Source of the DNA: Tupaia tana
Taxonomy: Eukaryota; Chordata; Mammalia; Scandentia; Tupaiidae
DNA: 64,000 nucleotides
NCBI GenBank assembly: GCA_026018925.1
Contig: JAKSZU010000328.1
Location: 62,001 to 126,000 of the forward strand
Direction of reading: 5' to 3'
In this document: in pieces, positions 26,801-39,488 of the stretch
Layout: every line of letters begins with the position of its first letter
How positions within the stretch are numbered: the stretch's first letter is position 1
Position numbers and translations under genes: made by a program
Notes under the pieces: generated by a model
What the model saw: only the letters and a program-made list of their open reading frames with translations
Told to the model about the DNA's origin: nothing
Database searches by the model: none

Positions 26801-29454
26801 TGGAGGATCCACATGGATACTGGGAACTAGATATTTCAGGCACAGGAGAAATGAAGATTTTCTACTCATAATTCAGCCTCCAGCAAGCAAAGCTAGTGTG
26901 GTAGGGAGCCCCTCTGGCCTTCTAACCCTGTCCCTGTGTCTCTGAGGGTCTCTGTGTCTCTCTGCTCCTGTCTCCTCATATTTTTTTGGTAATTTTTCCT
27001 TTTTACGATGTTTTTTAAATGTAGAATTTCTCTCTGGCTCTCAGCTCCATCTTTTGTTTTGTTAATAAGCCCTTCTGCTCCTTTCTCCCAGGCAGGAGAG
27101 TTGAGCCATTCTCTGAGAAGAATCCACATGGATACTGGGAACTAGATATTTTCAGGCACAGGAGAAATGAAGATTTTCTACTCATAATTCAGCCTCCAGC
27201 AAGCAAAGCTAGTGTGGTAGGGAGCCCCTCTGGCCTGCTATCCCTGTCCCTGTGTCTCTGAGGTCTCTGTGTCTCCCTGCTCCTGTCTCGTCATTTTTTT
27301 TTTGGTAATTTTTCCTTTTTTACGATTTTTTTAAAGGTAGAATTTCTCTCTGGCTCTCAGCTCCATCTTTTGTTTTGTTAATAAGCCCTTCTGCTCCTTT
27401 CTCCCAGGCAGGAGAGTTGAGCCATTCTCGGAGAAGTATCCACATGGATACTGGGAACTAGATATTTCAGGCACAGGAGAAATGAAGATTTTCTACTCAT
27501 AATTCAGCCTCCAGCAAGCAAAGCTAGTGTGGTAGGGAGCCCCTCTGGGCTTCTATCCCTGTCCCTGTGTCTCTGAGGTCTCTGTGTCTCTCTGCTCCTG
27601 TCTCCCTCATTTTTTTTGGTAATTTTTCCTTATTACGATTTTTTTTAAAGGTAGAATTTCTCTCTGGCTCTCAGCTCCATCTTTTGTTTTGTTAATAAGC
27701 TCTTCTGCTCCTTTCTCCCAGGCAGGAGAGTTGAGCCATTCTCTGAGAAGAATCCACATGGATACTGGGAACTAGATATTTCAGGCACAGGAGAAATGAA
27801 GATTTTCTACTCATAATTCAGCCTCCAGCAAGCAAAGCTAGTGTGGTAGGGAGCCCCTCTGGCCTTCTATCCCCTGTCCCTGTGTCTCTGAGTTCTCTGT
27901 GTCTCTCTGCTCCTGTCTCTTCAGTTTTTTTTTTGGTAATTTTTCCTTTTTACGATTTTTTTTTAAAGGTAGAATTTCTCTCTGGCTCTCAGCTCCATCT
28001 TTTGTTTTGTTAATAAGCCCTTCTGGTCCTTTCTCCCAGGCAGGACAGTTGAGCCATTCTCTGAGAAGAATCCACATGGATACTGGGAACTAGATATTTC
28101 AGGCACAGGAGAAATGAAGATTTTCTACTCATAATTCAGCCTCCAGCTAGCAAAGCTAGTGTGGTAGAGAGCCCCTCTGGCCTTCTATCCCTGTCCCTGT
28201 GGCTCTGAGGTCTCTGAGTCTCTCTGCTCCTGTCTCCTCATTTTTTTTTTTGGTAATTTTTCCATTTTACGATTTTTTTAAAGGTAGAATTTCTCTCTGG
28301 CTCTCAGCTCCATCTTTTGTTTTGTTAATAAGCCCTTCTGCTCCTTTCTCCCAGGCAGGAGAGTTGAGCCATTCTCTGAGAAGAATCCACATGGATACTG
28401 GGAACTAGATATTTCAGGCACAGGAGAAATGAAGATTTTCTACTCATAATTCAGCCTCCAGCAAGCAAAGCTAGTGTGGTAGGGAGCCCCTCTGGCCTTC
28501 TATCCCTGTCCCTGTGTCTCTGAGGTCTCTGTGTCTCTCTGCTCCTGTCTCCTCATTTTTTTTGGTAATTTTTCCTTTTTACGATTTTTTTAAAGGTAGA
28601 ATTTCTCTCTGGCTCTCAGCTCCATCTTTTGTTTTGTTAATAAGCCCTTCTGCTCCTTTCTCCCAGGCAGGAGAGTTGAGCCATTCTCTGAGAAGAATCC
28701 ACATGGATACTGGGAACTAGATATTTCAGGCACAGGAGAAATGAAGATTTTCTACTCATAATTCAGCCTCCAGCAAGCAAAGCTAGTGTGGTAGGGAGCC
28801 CCTCTGGCCTTCTATCCCTGTCCCTGTGTCTCTGAGGTCTCTGTGTATCTCTGCTCCTGTCTCCTCATTTTTTTTGGTAATTTTTCCTTTTTACGATTTT
28901 TTTAAACGTAGAATTTCTCTCTGGCTCTCAGCTCCATGTTTTGTTTGGTTAATAAGCCCTTCTGGTCCTTTCTCCCAGGTAGGAGAGTTGAGCCATTCTC
29001 TGAGAAGAATTCACATGGGATACAGGGAACTAAATATTTCAGGCACAGGGGAAATGAAGATTTTCTACTCATAATTCAGCCTCCAGCAAGCAAAGCTTGT
29101 GTGGTAGGGAGCCCCTCTGGCCTTCTATCCCTGTCTCTGTGTCTCTGAGGTCTCTGTGTCTCTCTGATCCTGTCTCCTCATTTTTTTTTGGTAATTTATC
29201 CTTTTTATGATTTTTTTAAAGGTATAATATCTCTCTGGCTCTCAGCTACATCTTTTGTTTTGTTAATAAGCCCTTTCTGCTCCTTTCTCCCAGGCAGGAG
29301 AGTTGAGCCATTCTCTGAGAAGAATCCACATGGTTACTGGGAACTAGATATTTCAGGCACAGGAGAAATGAAGATTTTCTACTCATAATTCAGCCTCCAG
29401 CAATTAAAGCTAGTGTGGTAGAGAGCCCCTCTGGCCTTCTATCCCTGTCCCTGT
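23802..29454. repeat. 18-monomer block, HOR copy 1 part a
   Basis: The order is X Y Z T A Q R S P V W U L K J I H M. It has a single U monomer (27254). K's end carries 'gtagagagcc' before J, and J has 'gtctctgagtc' (about 28211). The same two marks are found in the equivalent block at 38551. S here (about 26000) lacks one 'tct' from its 'gtctctctg' run. Single-base insertions are frequent, for example near 24029, 24548, 25341, 26284 and 27151. Confidence 0.92.
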
Positions 29455-32400
29455 GTCTCTGAGGTCTCTTTGTCTCTCTGCTCCTGTCTCCTCATTATTT
29501 TTTTGGTAATTATTCCTTTTTACGATTTTTTAAATGTAGAATTTCTTTCTGGCTCTCACCTCCAACTTTTGTTTTGTTAATAAGCCCTTCTGCTCCTTTC
29601 TCCCAGGCAGGAGTGTTGAGGCATTCTCTGAGAAGAATCCACATGGACACTGGGAACTAGATATTTCAGGCACAGGAGAAATGAAGAATTTCTACTCATA
29701 ATTCAGCCTCCAGCAAGCAAAGCTAGTGTGGTAGGGAGCCCCTCTGGCCTTCTATCCCTGTCCCTGTGTCTCTGAGGTCTCTGTGTCACTCTGCTCCTGT
29801 CTCCTCATATTTTTTTGGTAATTTTTCATTTTTACGATTTTTTTAAAGGTAGAATTTCTCTCTGGCTCTCAGCTCCATCTTTTGTTTTGTTAATAAGCCC
29901 TTCTGCTCCTTTCTCCCAGGCAGGATAGTTGAGCCATTCTCTGAGAAGAATCCACATGGATACTGGGAACTAGATATTTCAGGCACAGGAGAAATGAAGA
30001 TTTTCTACTCATAATTCAGCCTCCAGCAAGCAAAGCTAGTGTGGTAGGGAGCCCCTCTGGCCTTCTATCCCTGTCCCTGTGTCTCTGAGGTCTCTGTGTC
30101 TCTCTGCTCCTGTCTCCTCATTTTTTTTTTGGTAATTTTTCCTTTTTAAGATTTTTTAAAGGTTAGAATTTCTCTCTGGCTCTCAGCTCCAACTTTTGTT
30201 TTGTTAATAAGCCCTTCTGCTCCTTTCTCCCAGGCAGGATAGTTGAGCCATTCTCTGAGAAGAATCCACATGGATACTGGGAACTAGATATTTCAGGCAC
30301 AGGAGAAATGAAGATTTTCTACTCATAATTCAGCCTCCAGCAAGCAAAGCTAGTGTGGTAGGGAGCCCCTCTGGCCTTCTATCCCTGTCCCTGTGTCTCT
30401 GAGGTCTCTGTGTCTCTCTGCTCCTGTCTCCTCATTTTTTTTTGGTAATTTTTCCTTTTTAAGATTTTTTAAAGGTAGAATTTCTCTCTGGCTCTCAGCT
30501 CCAACTTTTGTTTTGTTAATAAGCCCTTCTGCTCCTTTCTCCCAGGCAGGAGAGTTGAGCCATTCTCTGAGAAGAATCCACATGGATACTGGGAACTAGA
30601 TATTTCAGGCACAGGAGAAATGAAGATTTTCTACTCATAATTCAGCCTCCAGCAAGCAAAGCTAGTGTGGTAGGGAGCCCCTCTGGGCTTCTATCCCTGT
30701 CCCTGTGTCTCTGAGGTCTCTGTGTCTCTCTGCTCCTGTCTCCTCATTTTTTTTTGGTAATTTTTCCTTATTACGATTTTTTTAAAGGTAGAATTTCTCT
30801 CTGGCTCTCAGCTCCATCTTTTGTTTTGTTAATAAGCTCTTCTGCTCCTTTCTCCCAGGCAGGAGAGTTGAGCCATTCTCTGAGAAGAATCCACATGGAT
30901 ACTGGGAACTAGATATTTCAGGCACAGGAGAAATGAAGATTTTCTACTCATAATTCAGCCTCCAGCAAGCAAAGCTAGTGTGGTAGGGAGCCCCTCTGGC
31001 CTTCTATCCCTGTCCCTGTGTCTCTGAGTTCTTTGTGTCTCTCTGCTCCTGTCTCTTCAGTTTTTTTTTTGGTAATTTTTCCTTTTTACGATTTTTTTTA
31101 AAGGTAGAATTTCTCTCTGGCTCTCAGCTCCATCTTTTGTTTTGTTAATAAGGCCCTTCTGGTCCTTTCTCCCAGGCAGGACAGTTGAGCCATTCTCTGA
31201 GAAGAATCCACATGGATACTGGGAACTAGATATTTCAGGCACAGGAGAAATGAAGATTTTCTACTCATAATTCAGCCTCCAGCTAGCAAAGCTAGTGTGG
31301 TAGGGAGCCCCTCTGGCCTTCTATCCCTGTCCCTGTGGCTCTGAGGTCTCTGTGTCTCTCTGCTCCTGTCTCCTCATTTTTTTTTTTGGTAATTTTTCCA
31401 TTTTACGATTTTTTTTAAAGGTAGAATTTCTCTCTGGCTCTCAGCTCCATCTTTTGTTTTGTTAATAAGCCCTTCTGCTCCTTTCTCCCAGGCAGGAGAG
31501 TTGAGCCATTCTCTGAGAAGAATCCACATGGATACTGGGAACTAGATATTTCAGGCACAGGAGAAATGAAGATTTTCTACTCATAATTCAGCCTCCAGCA
31601 AGCAAAGCTAGTGTGGTAGGGAGCCCCCTCTGGCCTTCTATCCCTGTCCCTGTGTCTCTGAGGTCTCTGTGTCTCTCTGCTCCTGTCTCCTCCTTTTTTT
31701 TTGGTAATTTTTCCTTTTTAAGATTTTTTAAAGGTAGAATTTCTCTCTGGCTCTCAGCTCCAACTTTTGTTTTGTTAATAAGCCCTTCTGCTCCTTTCTC
31801 CCAGGCAGGAGAGTTGAGCCATTCTCTGAGAAGAATCCACATGGATACTGGGAACTAGATATTTCAGGCACAGGAGAAATGAAGATTTTCTACTCATAAT
31901 TCAGCCTCCAGCAAGCAAAGCTAGTGTGGTAGGGAGCCCCTCTGGGCTTCTATCCCTGTCCCTGTGTCTCTGAGGTATCTGTGTCTCTCTGCTCCTGTCT
32001 CCTCATTTTTTTTGGTAATTTTTCCTTATTACGATTTTTTTAAAGGTAGAATTTCTCTCTGGCTCTCAGCTCCATCTTTTGTTTTGTTAATAAGCTCTTC
32101 TGCTCCTTTCTCCCAGGCAGGAGAGTTGAGCCATTCTCTGAGAAGAATCCACATGGATACTGGGAACTAGATATTTCAGGCACAGGAGAAATGAAGATTT
32201 TCTACTCATAATTCAGCCTCCAGCAAGCAAAGCTAGTGTGGTAGGGAGCCCCTCTGGCCTTCTATCCCTGTCCCTGTGTCTCTGAGTTCTTTGTGTCTCT
32301 CTGCTCCTGTCTCTTCAGTTTTTTTTTTGGTAATTTTTCCTTTTTACGATTTTTTTTAAAGGTAGAATTTCTCTCTGGCTCTCAGCTCCATCTTTTGTTT

Positions 32401-33534
32401 TGTTAATAAGCCCTTCTGGTCCTTTCTCCCAGGCAGGACAGTTGAGCCATTCTCTGAGAAGAATCCACATGGATACTGGGAACTAGATATTTCAGGCACA
32501 GGAGAAATGAAGATTTTCTACTCATAATTCAGCCTCCAGCTAGCAAAGCTAGTGTGGTAGGGAGCCCCTCTGGCCTTCTATCCCTGTCCCTGTGGCTCTG
32601 AGGTCTCTGTGTCTCTCTGCTCCTGTCTCCCTCATTTTTTTTTTTGGTAATTTTTCCATTTTACGATTTTTTTAAAGGTAGAATTTCTCTCTGGCTCTCA
32701 GCTCCATCTTTTGTTTTGTTAATAAGCCCTTCTGCTCCTTTCTCCCAGGCAGGAGAGTTGAGCCATTCTCTGAGAAGAATCCACATGGATACTGGGAACT
32801 AGATATTTCAGGCACAGGAGAAATGAAGATTTTCTACTCATAATTCAGCCTCCAGCAAGCAAAGCTAGTGTGGTAGGGAGCCCCTCTGGCCTTCTATCCC
32901 TGTCCCTGTGTCTCTGAGGTCTCTGTGTATCTCTGCTCCTGTCTCCTCATTTTTTTTGGTAATTTTTCCTTTTTACGATTTTTTTAAACGTAGAATTTCT
33001 CTCTGGCTCTCAGCTCCATGTTTTGTTTTGTTAATAAGCCCTTCTGGTCCTTTCTCCCAGGTAGGAGAGTTGAGCCATTCTCTGAGAAGAATTCACATGG
33101 ATACAGGGAACTAAATATTTCAGGCACAGGAGAAATGAAGATTTTCTACTCATAATTCAGCCTCCAGCAAGCAAAGCTTGTGTGGTAGGGAGCCCCTCTG
33201 GCCTTCTATCCCTGTCTCTGTGTCTCTGAGGTCTCTGTGTCTCTCTGATCCTGTCTCCTCATTTTTTTTTGGTAATTTATCCTTTTGATGATTTTTTTAA
33301 AGGTATAATATCTCTCTGGCTCTCAGCTACATCTTTTGTTTTGTTAATAAGCCCTTCTGCTCCTTTCTCCCAGGCAGGAGAGTTGAGCCATTCTCTGAGA
33401 AGAATCCACATGGTTACTGGGAACTAGATATTTCAGGCACAGGAGAAATGAAGATTTTCTACTCATAATTCAGCCTCCAGCAAGCAAAGCTAGTGTGGTA
33501 GAGAGCCCCTCTGGCCTTCTATCCCTGTCCCTGT
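29455..33534. repeat. 13-monomer block, HOR copy 1 part b
   Basis: The order is X, Y/T hybrid (29768), A/T hybrid (30081), A (30395), L, K, J, A, L, K, J, H, M. Compared with 19403-23801, the separate Y, Z and T monomers are replaced by one Y/T fusion, and an extra A-type monomer ending like T has been gained. The second A has 'ctcctttttt' in place of 'ctcattttt', and the second L has 'gaggtatctg'. Both marks recur at 46374-46700 in HOR copy 2. Confidence 0.92.
29768..30080. repeat. Y/T hybrid monomer
   Basis: The 5' part is Y ('catattttttt', 'tttttcattttta') and the 3' part is T ('caggatagttg', 'gagaagaatcc', 'gaactagat'). The switch lies between about 29835 and 29935, where Y and T are nearly identical. 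The expected Z is missing. A matching hybrid is at 44496-44808. Confidence 0.88.
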
Positions 33535-36500
33535 GTCTCTGAGGTCTCTTTGTCTCTCTGCTCCTGTCTCCTCATTTTTTTTTTTGGTAATTATTCCTTT
33601 TTACGATTTTTTAAATGTAGAATTTCTTTCTGGCTCTCACCTCCAACTTTTGTTTTGTTAATAAGCCCTTCTGCTCCTTTCTCCCAGGCAGGAGTGTTGA
33701 GGCATTCTCTGAGAAGAATCCACATGGACACTGGGAACTAGATATTTCAGGCACAGGAGAAATGAAGATTTTCTACTCATAATTCAGCCTCCAGCAAGCA
33801 AAGCTAGTGTGGTAGGGAGCCCCTCTGGCCTTCTATCCCTGTCCCTGTGTCTCTGAGGTCTCTGTGTCTCTCTGCTCCTGTCTCCTCATATTTTTTTGGT
33901 AATTTTTCATTTTTACGATTTTTTTAAAGGTAGAATTTCTCTCTGGCTCTCAGCTACATCTTTTGTTTTGTTAATAAGCCCTTCTGCTCCTTTCTCCCAG
34001 GCAGGAGAGTTGAGCCATTCTCTGAGAAGTATCCACATGGATACTGGGAACGAGATATTTCAGGCACAGGAGAAATGAAGATTTTCTACTCATAATTCAG
34101 CCTCCAGCAAGCAAAGCTAGTGTAGTAGGGAGCCCCTCTGGCCTTCTATCCCTGTCCCTGTGTCTCTGAGGACTCTGTGTCTCCCTGCTCCTGTCTCATC
34201 ATTTTTTTTTGGTAATTTTTCCTTTTTACGATTTTTTTAAAGGTAGAATTTCTCTCTGGCTCTCAGCTCCATCTTTTGTTTTGTTAATAAGCCCTTCTGC
34301 TCCTTTCTCCCAGGCAGGAGAGTTGAGCCATTCTCTGAGAAGAATCCACATGGATACTGGGAACTAGATATTTCAGGCACAGGAGAAATGAAGATTTTCT
34401 ACTCATAATTCAGCCTCCAGCAAGCAAAGCTAGTGTGGTAGGGAGCCCCTCTGGCCTTCTATCCCTGTCCCTGTGTCTCTGAGTTCTCTGTGTCTCTCTG
34501 CTCCTGTCTCCTCACTATTTTTTTTGGTAATTTTTCCTTTTTACGATTTTTTTAAAGGTAGAATTTCTCTGTGGCTCTCAGCTCCATCTTTTGTTTTGTT
34601 AATAAGCCCTTCTGCTCCTTTCTCCCAGGCAGGATAGTTGAGCCATTCTCTGAGAAGAATCCACATGGATACTGGGAACTAGATATTTCAGGCACAGGAG
34701 AAATGAAGATTTTCTACTCATAATTCAGCCTCCAGCAAGCAAAGCTAGTGTGGTAGGGAGCCCCTCTGGCCTTCTATCCCTGTCCCTGTGTCTCTGAGGT
34801 CTCTGTGTCTCTCTGCTCCTGTCTCCTCATTTTTTTTTGGTAATTTTTCCTTTTTAAGATTTTTTAAAGGTAGAATTTCTCTCTGGCTCTCAGCTCCAAC
34901 TTTTGTTTTGTTAATAAGCCCTTCTGCTCCTTTCTCCCAGGCAGGAGAGTTGAGCCATTCTCTGAGAAGAATCCACATGGATACTGGGAACTAGATATTT
35001 CAGGCACAGGAGAAATGAAGATTTTCTACTCATAATTCAGCCTCCAGCAAGCAAAGCTAGTGTGGTAGGGAGCCCCTCTGGCCTTCTATCCCTGTCCCTT
35101 GTGTCTCTGAGTTCTCTGTGTCTCTCTGCTCCTGTCTCCTCATTTTTTTTTGGTAATTTTTCCTTTTTACGATTTTTTTAAAGGTAGAATTTCTCTCTGG
35201 CTCTCAGCTCCATCTTTTGTTTTGTTAATAAGCCCTTCTGCTCCTTTCTCCCAGGCAGGAGAGTTGAGCCATTCTCTGAGAAGTATCCACATGGATACTG
35301 GGAACTAGATATTTCAGGCACAGGAGAAATGAAGATTTTTTACTCATAATTCAGCCTCCAGCAAGCAAAGCTAGTGTGGTAGGGAGCCCCTCTGGCCTTC
35401 TATCCCTGTCCCTGTGGCTCTGAGGTCTCTGTGTCTCTCTGCTCCTGTCTCCTCATATTTTTTTTGGTAATTTTTCCTTTTTACGATTTTTTTAAAGGTA
35501 GAATTTCTCTCTGGCTCTCAGCTCCATCTTTTGTTTTGTTAATAAGCCCTTCTGCTCCTTTCTCCCAGGCAGGGAGAGTTGAGCCATTCTCTGAGAAGTA
35601 TCCACATGGATACTGGGAACTAGATATTTCAGGCACAGGAGAAATGAAGATTTTCTTCTCATAATTCAGCCTCCAGCAAGCAAAGCTAGTGTGGTAGGGA
35701 GCCCCTCTGGCCTTCTATCCCTGTCCCTGTGTCTCTGAGGTCTCTGTGTCTCTCTGCTCCTGTCTCCTCATTTTTTTTGGTAATTTTTCCTTTGTACGAT
35801 TTTTTTAAAGGTAGAATTTCTCTCTGGCTCTCAGCTCCATCTTTTGTTTTGTTAATAAGCCCTTCTGCTACTTTCTCCCAGGCAGGAGAGTTAAGCCATT
35901 CTCTGAGAAGAATCCACATGGATACTGGGAACTAGATATTTCAGGCACAGGAGAAATGAAGATTTTCTACTCATAATTCAGCCTCCAGCAAGCAAAGCTA
36001 GTGTGGTAGGGAGCCCCTCTGGCCTTCTATCCCTGTCCCTGTGTCTCTGAGTTCTCTGTGTCTCTCTGCTCCTGTCTCCTCATTATTTTTTGGTAATTTT
36101 TCCGTTTTACGATTTTTTTAAAGGTAGAATTTCTCTCTGGCTCTCAGCTCCATCTTTTGTTTTGTTAATAAGCCCTTCTGGTCCTTTCTCCCAGGCAGGA
36201 GAGTTGAGCCATTCTCTGAGAAGATTCCACATGGATACTGGGAACTAGATATTTCAGGCACAGGAGAAATGAAGATTTTCTACTCATAATTCAGCCTCCA
36301 GCAAGCAAAGCTAGTGTGGTAGGGAGCCCCTCTGGCTTTCTATCCCTGTCCCTGTGGCTCTGAGGGTCTCTGTGTCTCTCTGCTCCTGTCTCCTCAATTT
36401 TTTTAGTAATTTTTCCATTTTACGATTTTTTAAAAGGTATAATTTCTCTCTGGCTCTCAGCTCCATCTTTTGTTTTGTTAATAAGAACTTCTGCTCCTTT

Positions 36501-38550
36501 CTCCCAGGCAGGAGAGTTGAGCCATTCTCTGTGGAGGATCCACATGGATACTGGGAACTAGATATTTCAGGCACAGGAGAAATGAAGATTTTCTACTCAT
36601 AATTCAGCCTCCAGCAAGCAAAGCTAGTGTGGTAGGGAGCCCCTCTGGCCTTCTAACCCTGTCCCTGTGTCTCTGAGGTCTCTGTGTCTCTCTGCTCCTG
36701 TCTCCTCATATTTTTTTGGTAATTTTTCCTTTTTACGATGTTTTTAAATGTAGAATTTCTCTCTGGCTCTCAGCTCCATCTTTTGTTTTGTTAATAAGCC
36801 CTTCTGCTCCTTTCTCCCAGGCAGGAGAGTTGAGCCATTCTCTGAGAAGAATCCACATGGATACTGGGAACTAGATATTTCAGGCACAGGAGAAATGAAG
36901 ATTTTCTACTCATAATTCAGCCTCCAGCAAGCAAAGCTAGTGTGGTAGGGAGCCCCTCTGGCCTGCTATCCCTGTCCCTGTGTCTCTGAGGTCTCTGTGT
37001 CTCCCTGCTCCTGTCTCGTCATTTTTTTTTGGTAATTTTTCCTTTTTACGATTTTTTTAAAGGTAGAATTTCTCTCTGGCTCTCAGCTCCATCTTTTGTT
37101 TTGTTAATAAGCCCTTCTGCTCCTTTCTCCCAGGCAGGAGAGTTGAGCCATTCTCGGAGAAGTATCCACATGGATACTGGGAACTAGATATTTCAGGCAC
37201 AGGAGAAATGAAGATTTTCTACTCATAATTCAGCCTCCAGCAAGCAAAGCTAGTGTGGTAGGGAGCCCCTCTGGCCTGCTATCCCTGTCCCTGTGTCTCT
37301 GAGGTCTCTGTGTCTCCCTGCTCCTGTCTCGTCATTTTTTTTTGGTAATTTTTCCTTTTTACGATTTTTTTAAAGGTAGAATTTCTCTCTGGCTCTCAGC
37401 TCCATCTTTTGTTTTGTTAATAAGCCCTTCTGCTCCTTTCTCCCAGGCAGGAGAGTTGAGCCATTCTCGGAGAAGTATCCACATGGATACTGGGAACTAG
37501 ATATTTCAGGCACAGGAGAAATGAAGATTTTCTACTCATAATTCAGCCTCCAGCAAGCAAAGCTAGTGTGGTAGGGAGCCCCTCTGGGCTTCTATCCCTG
37601 TCCCTGTGTCTCTGAGGTCTCTGTGTCTCTCTGCTCCTGTCTCCTCATTTTTTTTGGTAATTTTTCCTTATTACGATTTTTTTAAAGGTAGAATTTCTCT
37701 CTGGCTCTCAGCTCCATCTTTTGTTTTGTTAATAAGCTCTTCTGCTCCTTTCTCCCAGGCAGGAGAGTTGAGCCATTCTCTGAGAAGAATCCACATGGAT
37801 ACTGGGAACTAGATATTTCAGGCACAGGAGAAATGAAGATTTTCTACTCATAATTCAGCCTCCAGCAAGCAAAGCTAGTGTGGTAGGGAGCCCCTCTGGC
37901 CTTCTATCCCTGTCCCTGTGTCTCTGAGTTCTCTGTGTCTCTCTGCTCCTGTCTCTTCAGTTTTTTTTTTTGGTAATTTTTCCTTTTTACGATTTTTTTT
38001 AAAGGTAGAATTTCTCTCTGGCTCTCAGCTCCATCTTTTGTTTTGTTAATAAGCCCTTCTGGTCCTTTCTCCCAGGCAGGACAGTTGAGCCATTCTCTGA
38101 GAAGAATCCACATGGATACTGGGAACTAGATATTTCAGGCACAGGAGAAATGAAGATTTTCTACTCATAATTCAGCCTCCAGCTAGCAAAGCTAGTGTGG
38201 TAGGGAGCCCCTCTGGCCTTCTATCCCTGTCCCTGTGGCTCTGAGGTCTCTGAGTCTCTCTGCTCCTGTCTCCTCATTTTTTTTTTGATAATTTTTCCAT
38301 TTTACGATTTTTTTAAAGGTAGAATTTCTCTCTGGCTCTCAGCTCCATCTTTTGTTTTGTTAATAAGCCCTTCTGCTCCTTTCTCCCAGGCAGGAGAGTT
38401 GAGCCATTCTCTGAGAAGAATCCACATGGATACTGGGAACTAGATATTTCAGGCACAGGAGAAATGAAGATTTTCTACTCATAATTCAGCCTCCAGCAAG
38501 CAAAGCTAGTGTGGTAGAGAGCCCCTCTGGCCTTCTATCCCTGTCCCTGT
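33535..38550. repeat. 16-monomer block, HOR copy 1 part c
   Basis: The order is X Y Z T A Q R S P V W U U L K J, with the next X following J directly and I, H and M absent. U is doubled (36982 and 37295). J has 'ttttgataattt', a G-to-A change that removes the usual 'ggtaat'. The block parallels the 18-monomer block through its first 12 types, so the 47-mer contains two related X-to-U modules plus the shorter middle block. Confidence 0.92.
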
Positions 38551-38862
38551 GTCTCTGAGGTCTCTTTGTCTCTCTGCTCCTGTCTCCTCATTTTTTTTTT
38601 GGTAATTATTCCTTTTACGATTTTTTAAATGTAGAATTTCTTTCTGGCTCTCACCTCCAACTTTTGTTTTGTTAATAAGCCCTTCTGCTCCTTTCTCCCA
38701 GGCAGGAGTGTTGAGGCATTCTCTGAGAAGAATCCACATGGACACTGGGAACTAGATATTTCAGGCACAGGAGAAATGAAGATTTTCTACTCATAATTCA
38801 GCCTCCAGCAAGCAAAGCTAGTGTGGTAGGGAGCCCCTCTGGCCTTCTATCCCTGTCCCTGT
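38551..38862. repeat. Monomer type X (block opener)
   Basis: Diagnostic marks are 'gaggtctctttgtc', 'ggtaattattcc', 'taaatgtagaatttc' followed by 'tttctggctctcacc', 'ccaactttt', 'caggagtgttgaggc' and 'catggacactgg'. It is usually preceded by 'gtagagagcc'. X occurs at 7811, 19403, 23802, 29455, 33535, 38551, 44183, 48257, 53269 and 59237. It is the most diverged type and the best landmark for reading the HOR. Confidence 0.9.
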
Positions 38863-39175
38863 GTCTCTGAGGTCTCTGTGTCTCTCTGCTCCTGTCTCCT
38901 CATATTTTTTTGGTAATTTTTCATTTTTACGATTTTTTTAAAGGTAGAATTTCTCTCTGGCTCTCAGCTACATCTTTTGTTTTGTTAATAAGCCCTTCTG
39001 CTCCTTTCTCCCAGGCAGGAGAGTTGAGCCATTCTCTGAGAAGTATCCACATGGATACTGGGAACGAGATATTTCAGGCACAGGAGAAATGAAGATTTTC
39101 TACTCATAATTCAGCCTCCAGCAAGCAAAGCTAGTGTAGTAGGGAGCCCCTCTGGCCTTCTATCCCTGTCCCTGT
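38863..39175. repeat. Monomer type Y
   Basis: Marks are 'catattttttt', 'aatttttcattttta', 'gctacatc' (HOR copies only), 'gagaagtatcc' and 'gggaacgagat'. It is followed by 'gtgtagtagg' leading into Z. The C-to-G change in 'gaacgagat' removes a stop that almost all other monomers have in that frame, so open frames run slightly further here. Y always follows X. Confidence 0.88.
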
Positions 39176-39488
39176 GTCTCTGAGGACTCTGTGTCTCCCT
39201 GCTCCTGTCTCATCATTTTTTTTTGGTAATTTTTCCTTTTTACGATTTTTTTAAAGGTAGAATTTCTCTCTGGCTCTCAGCTCCATCTTTTGTTTTGTTA
39301 ATAAGCCCTTCTGCTCCTTTCTCCCAGGCAGGAGAGTTGAGCCATTCTCTGAGAAGAATCCACATGGATACTGGGAACTAGATATTTCAGGCACAGGAGA
39401 AATGAAGATTTTCTACTCATAATTCAGCCTCCAGCAAGCAAAGCTAGTGTGGTAGGGAGCCCCTCTGGCCTTCTATCCCTGTCCCTGT
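39176..39488. repeat. Monomer type Z
   Basis: Marks are 'gaggactctgtgtc' (HOR copies; 'gaggtctctg' at 8437, 20030 and 59863), 'ctccctgctcc' and 'ctcatcattttt'. The second half is consensus. Z follows Y and precedes T. The 'gaggact' form is shared by the Z monomers from 24430 to 53895, so it spread with the HOR. Confidence 0.87.

Larger units (their letters stand above)
23802..38550. repeat. Higher-order repeat, copy 1 (47 monomers, 14.75 kb)
   Basis: This copy consists of three X-initiated blocks in order: 18 monomers (23802-29454), 13 monomers (29455-33534) and 16 monomers (33535-38550). The same ordered series of types repeats immediately downstream, at an offset of 14,718-14,749 bp depending on the landmark used. 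Private markers recur at that offset. Examples are 'gcaattaaagc' near 29400 and 44130, 'gtgtcactctg' near 29785 and 44513, 'tttgtttggtt' near 28940 and 43673, and 'ttttgataattt' near 38284 and 53003. This copy carries more single-base insertions than copy 2. Confidence 0.93.
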
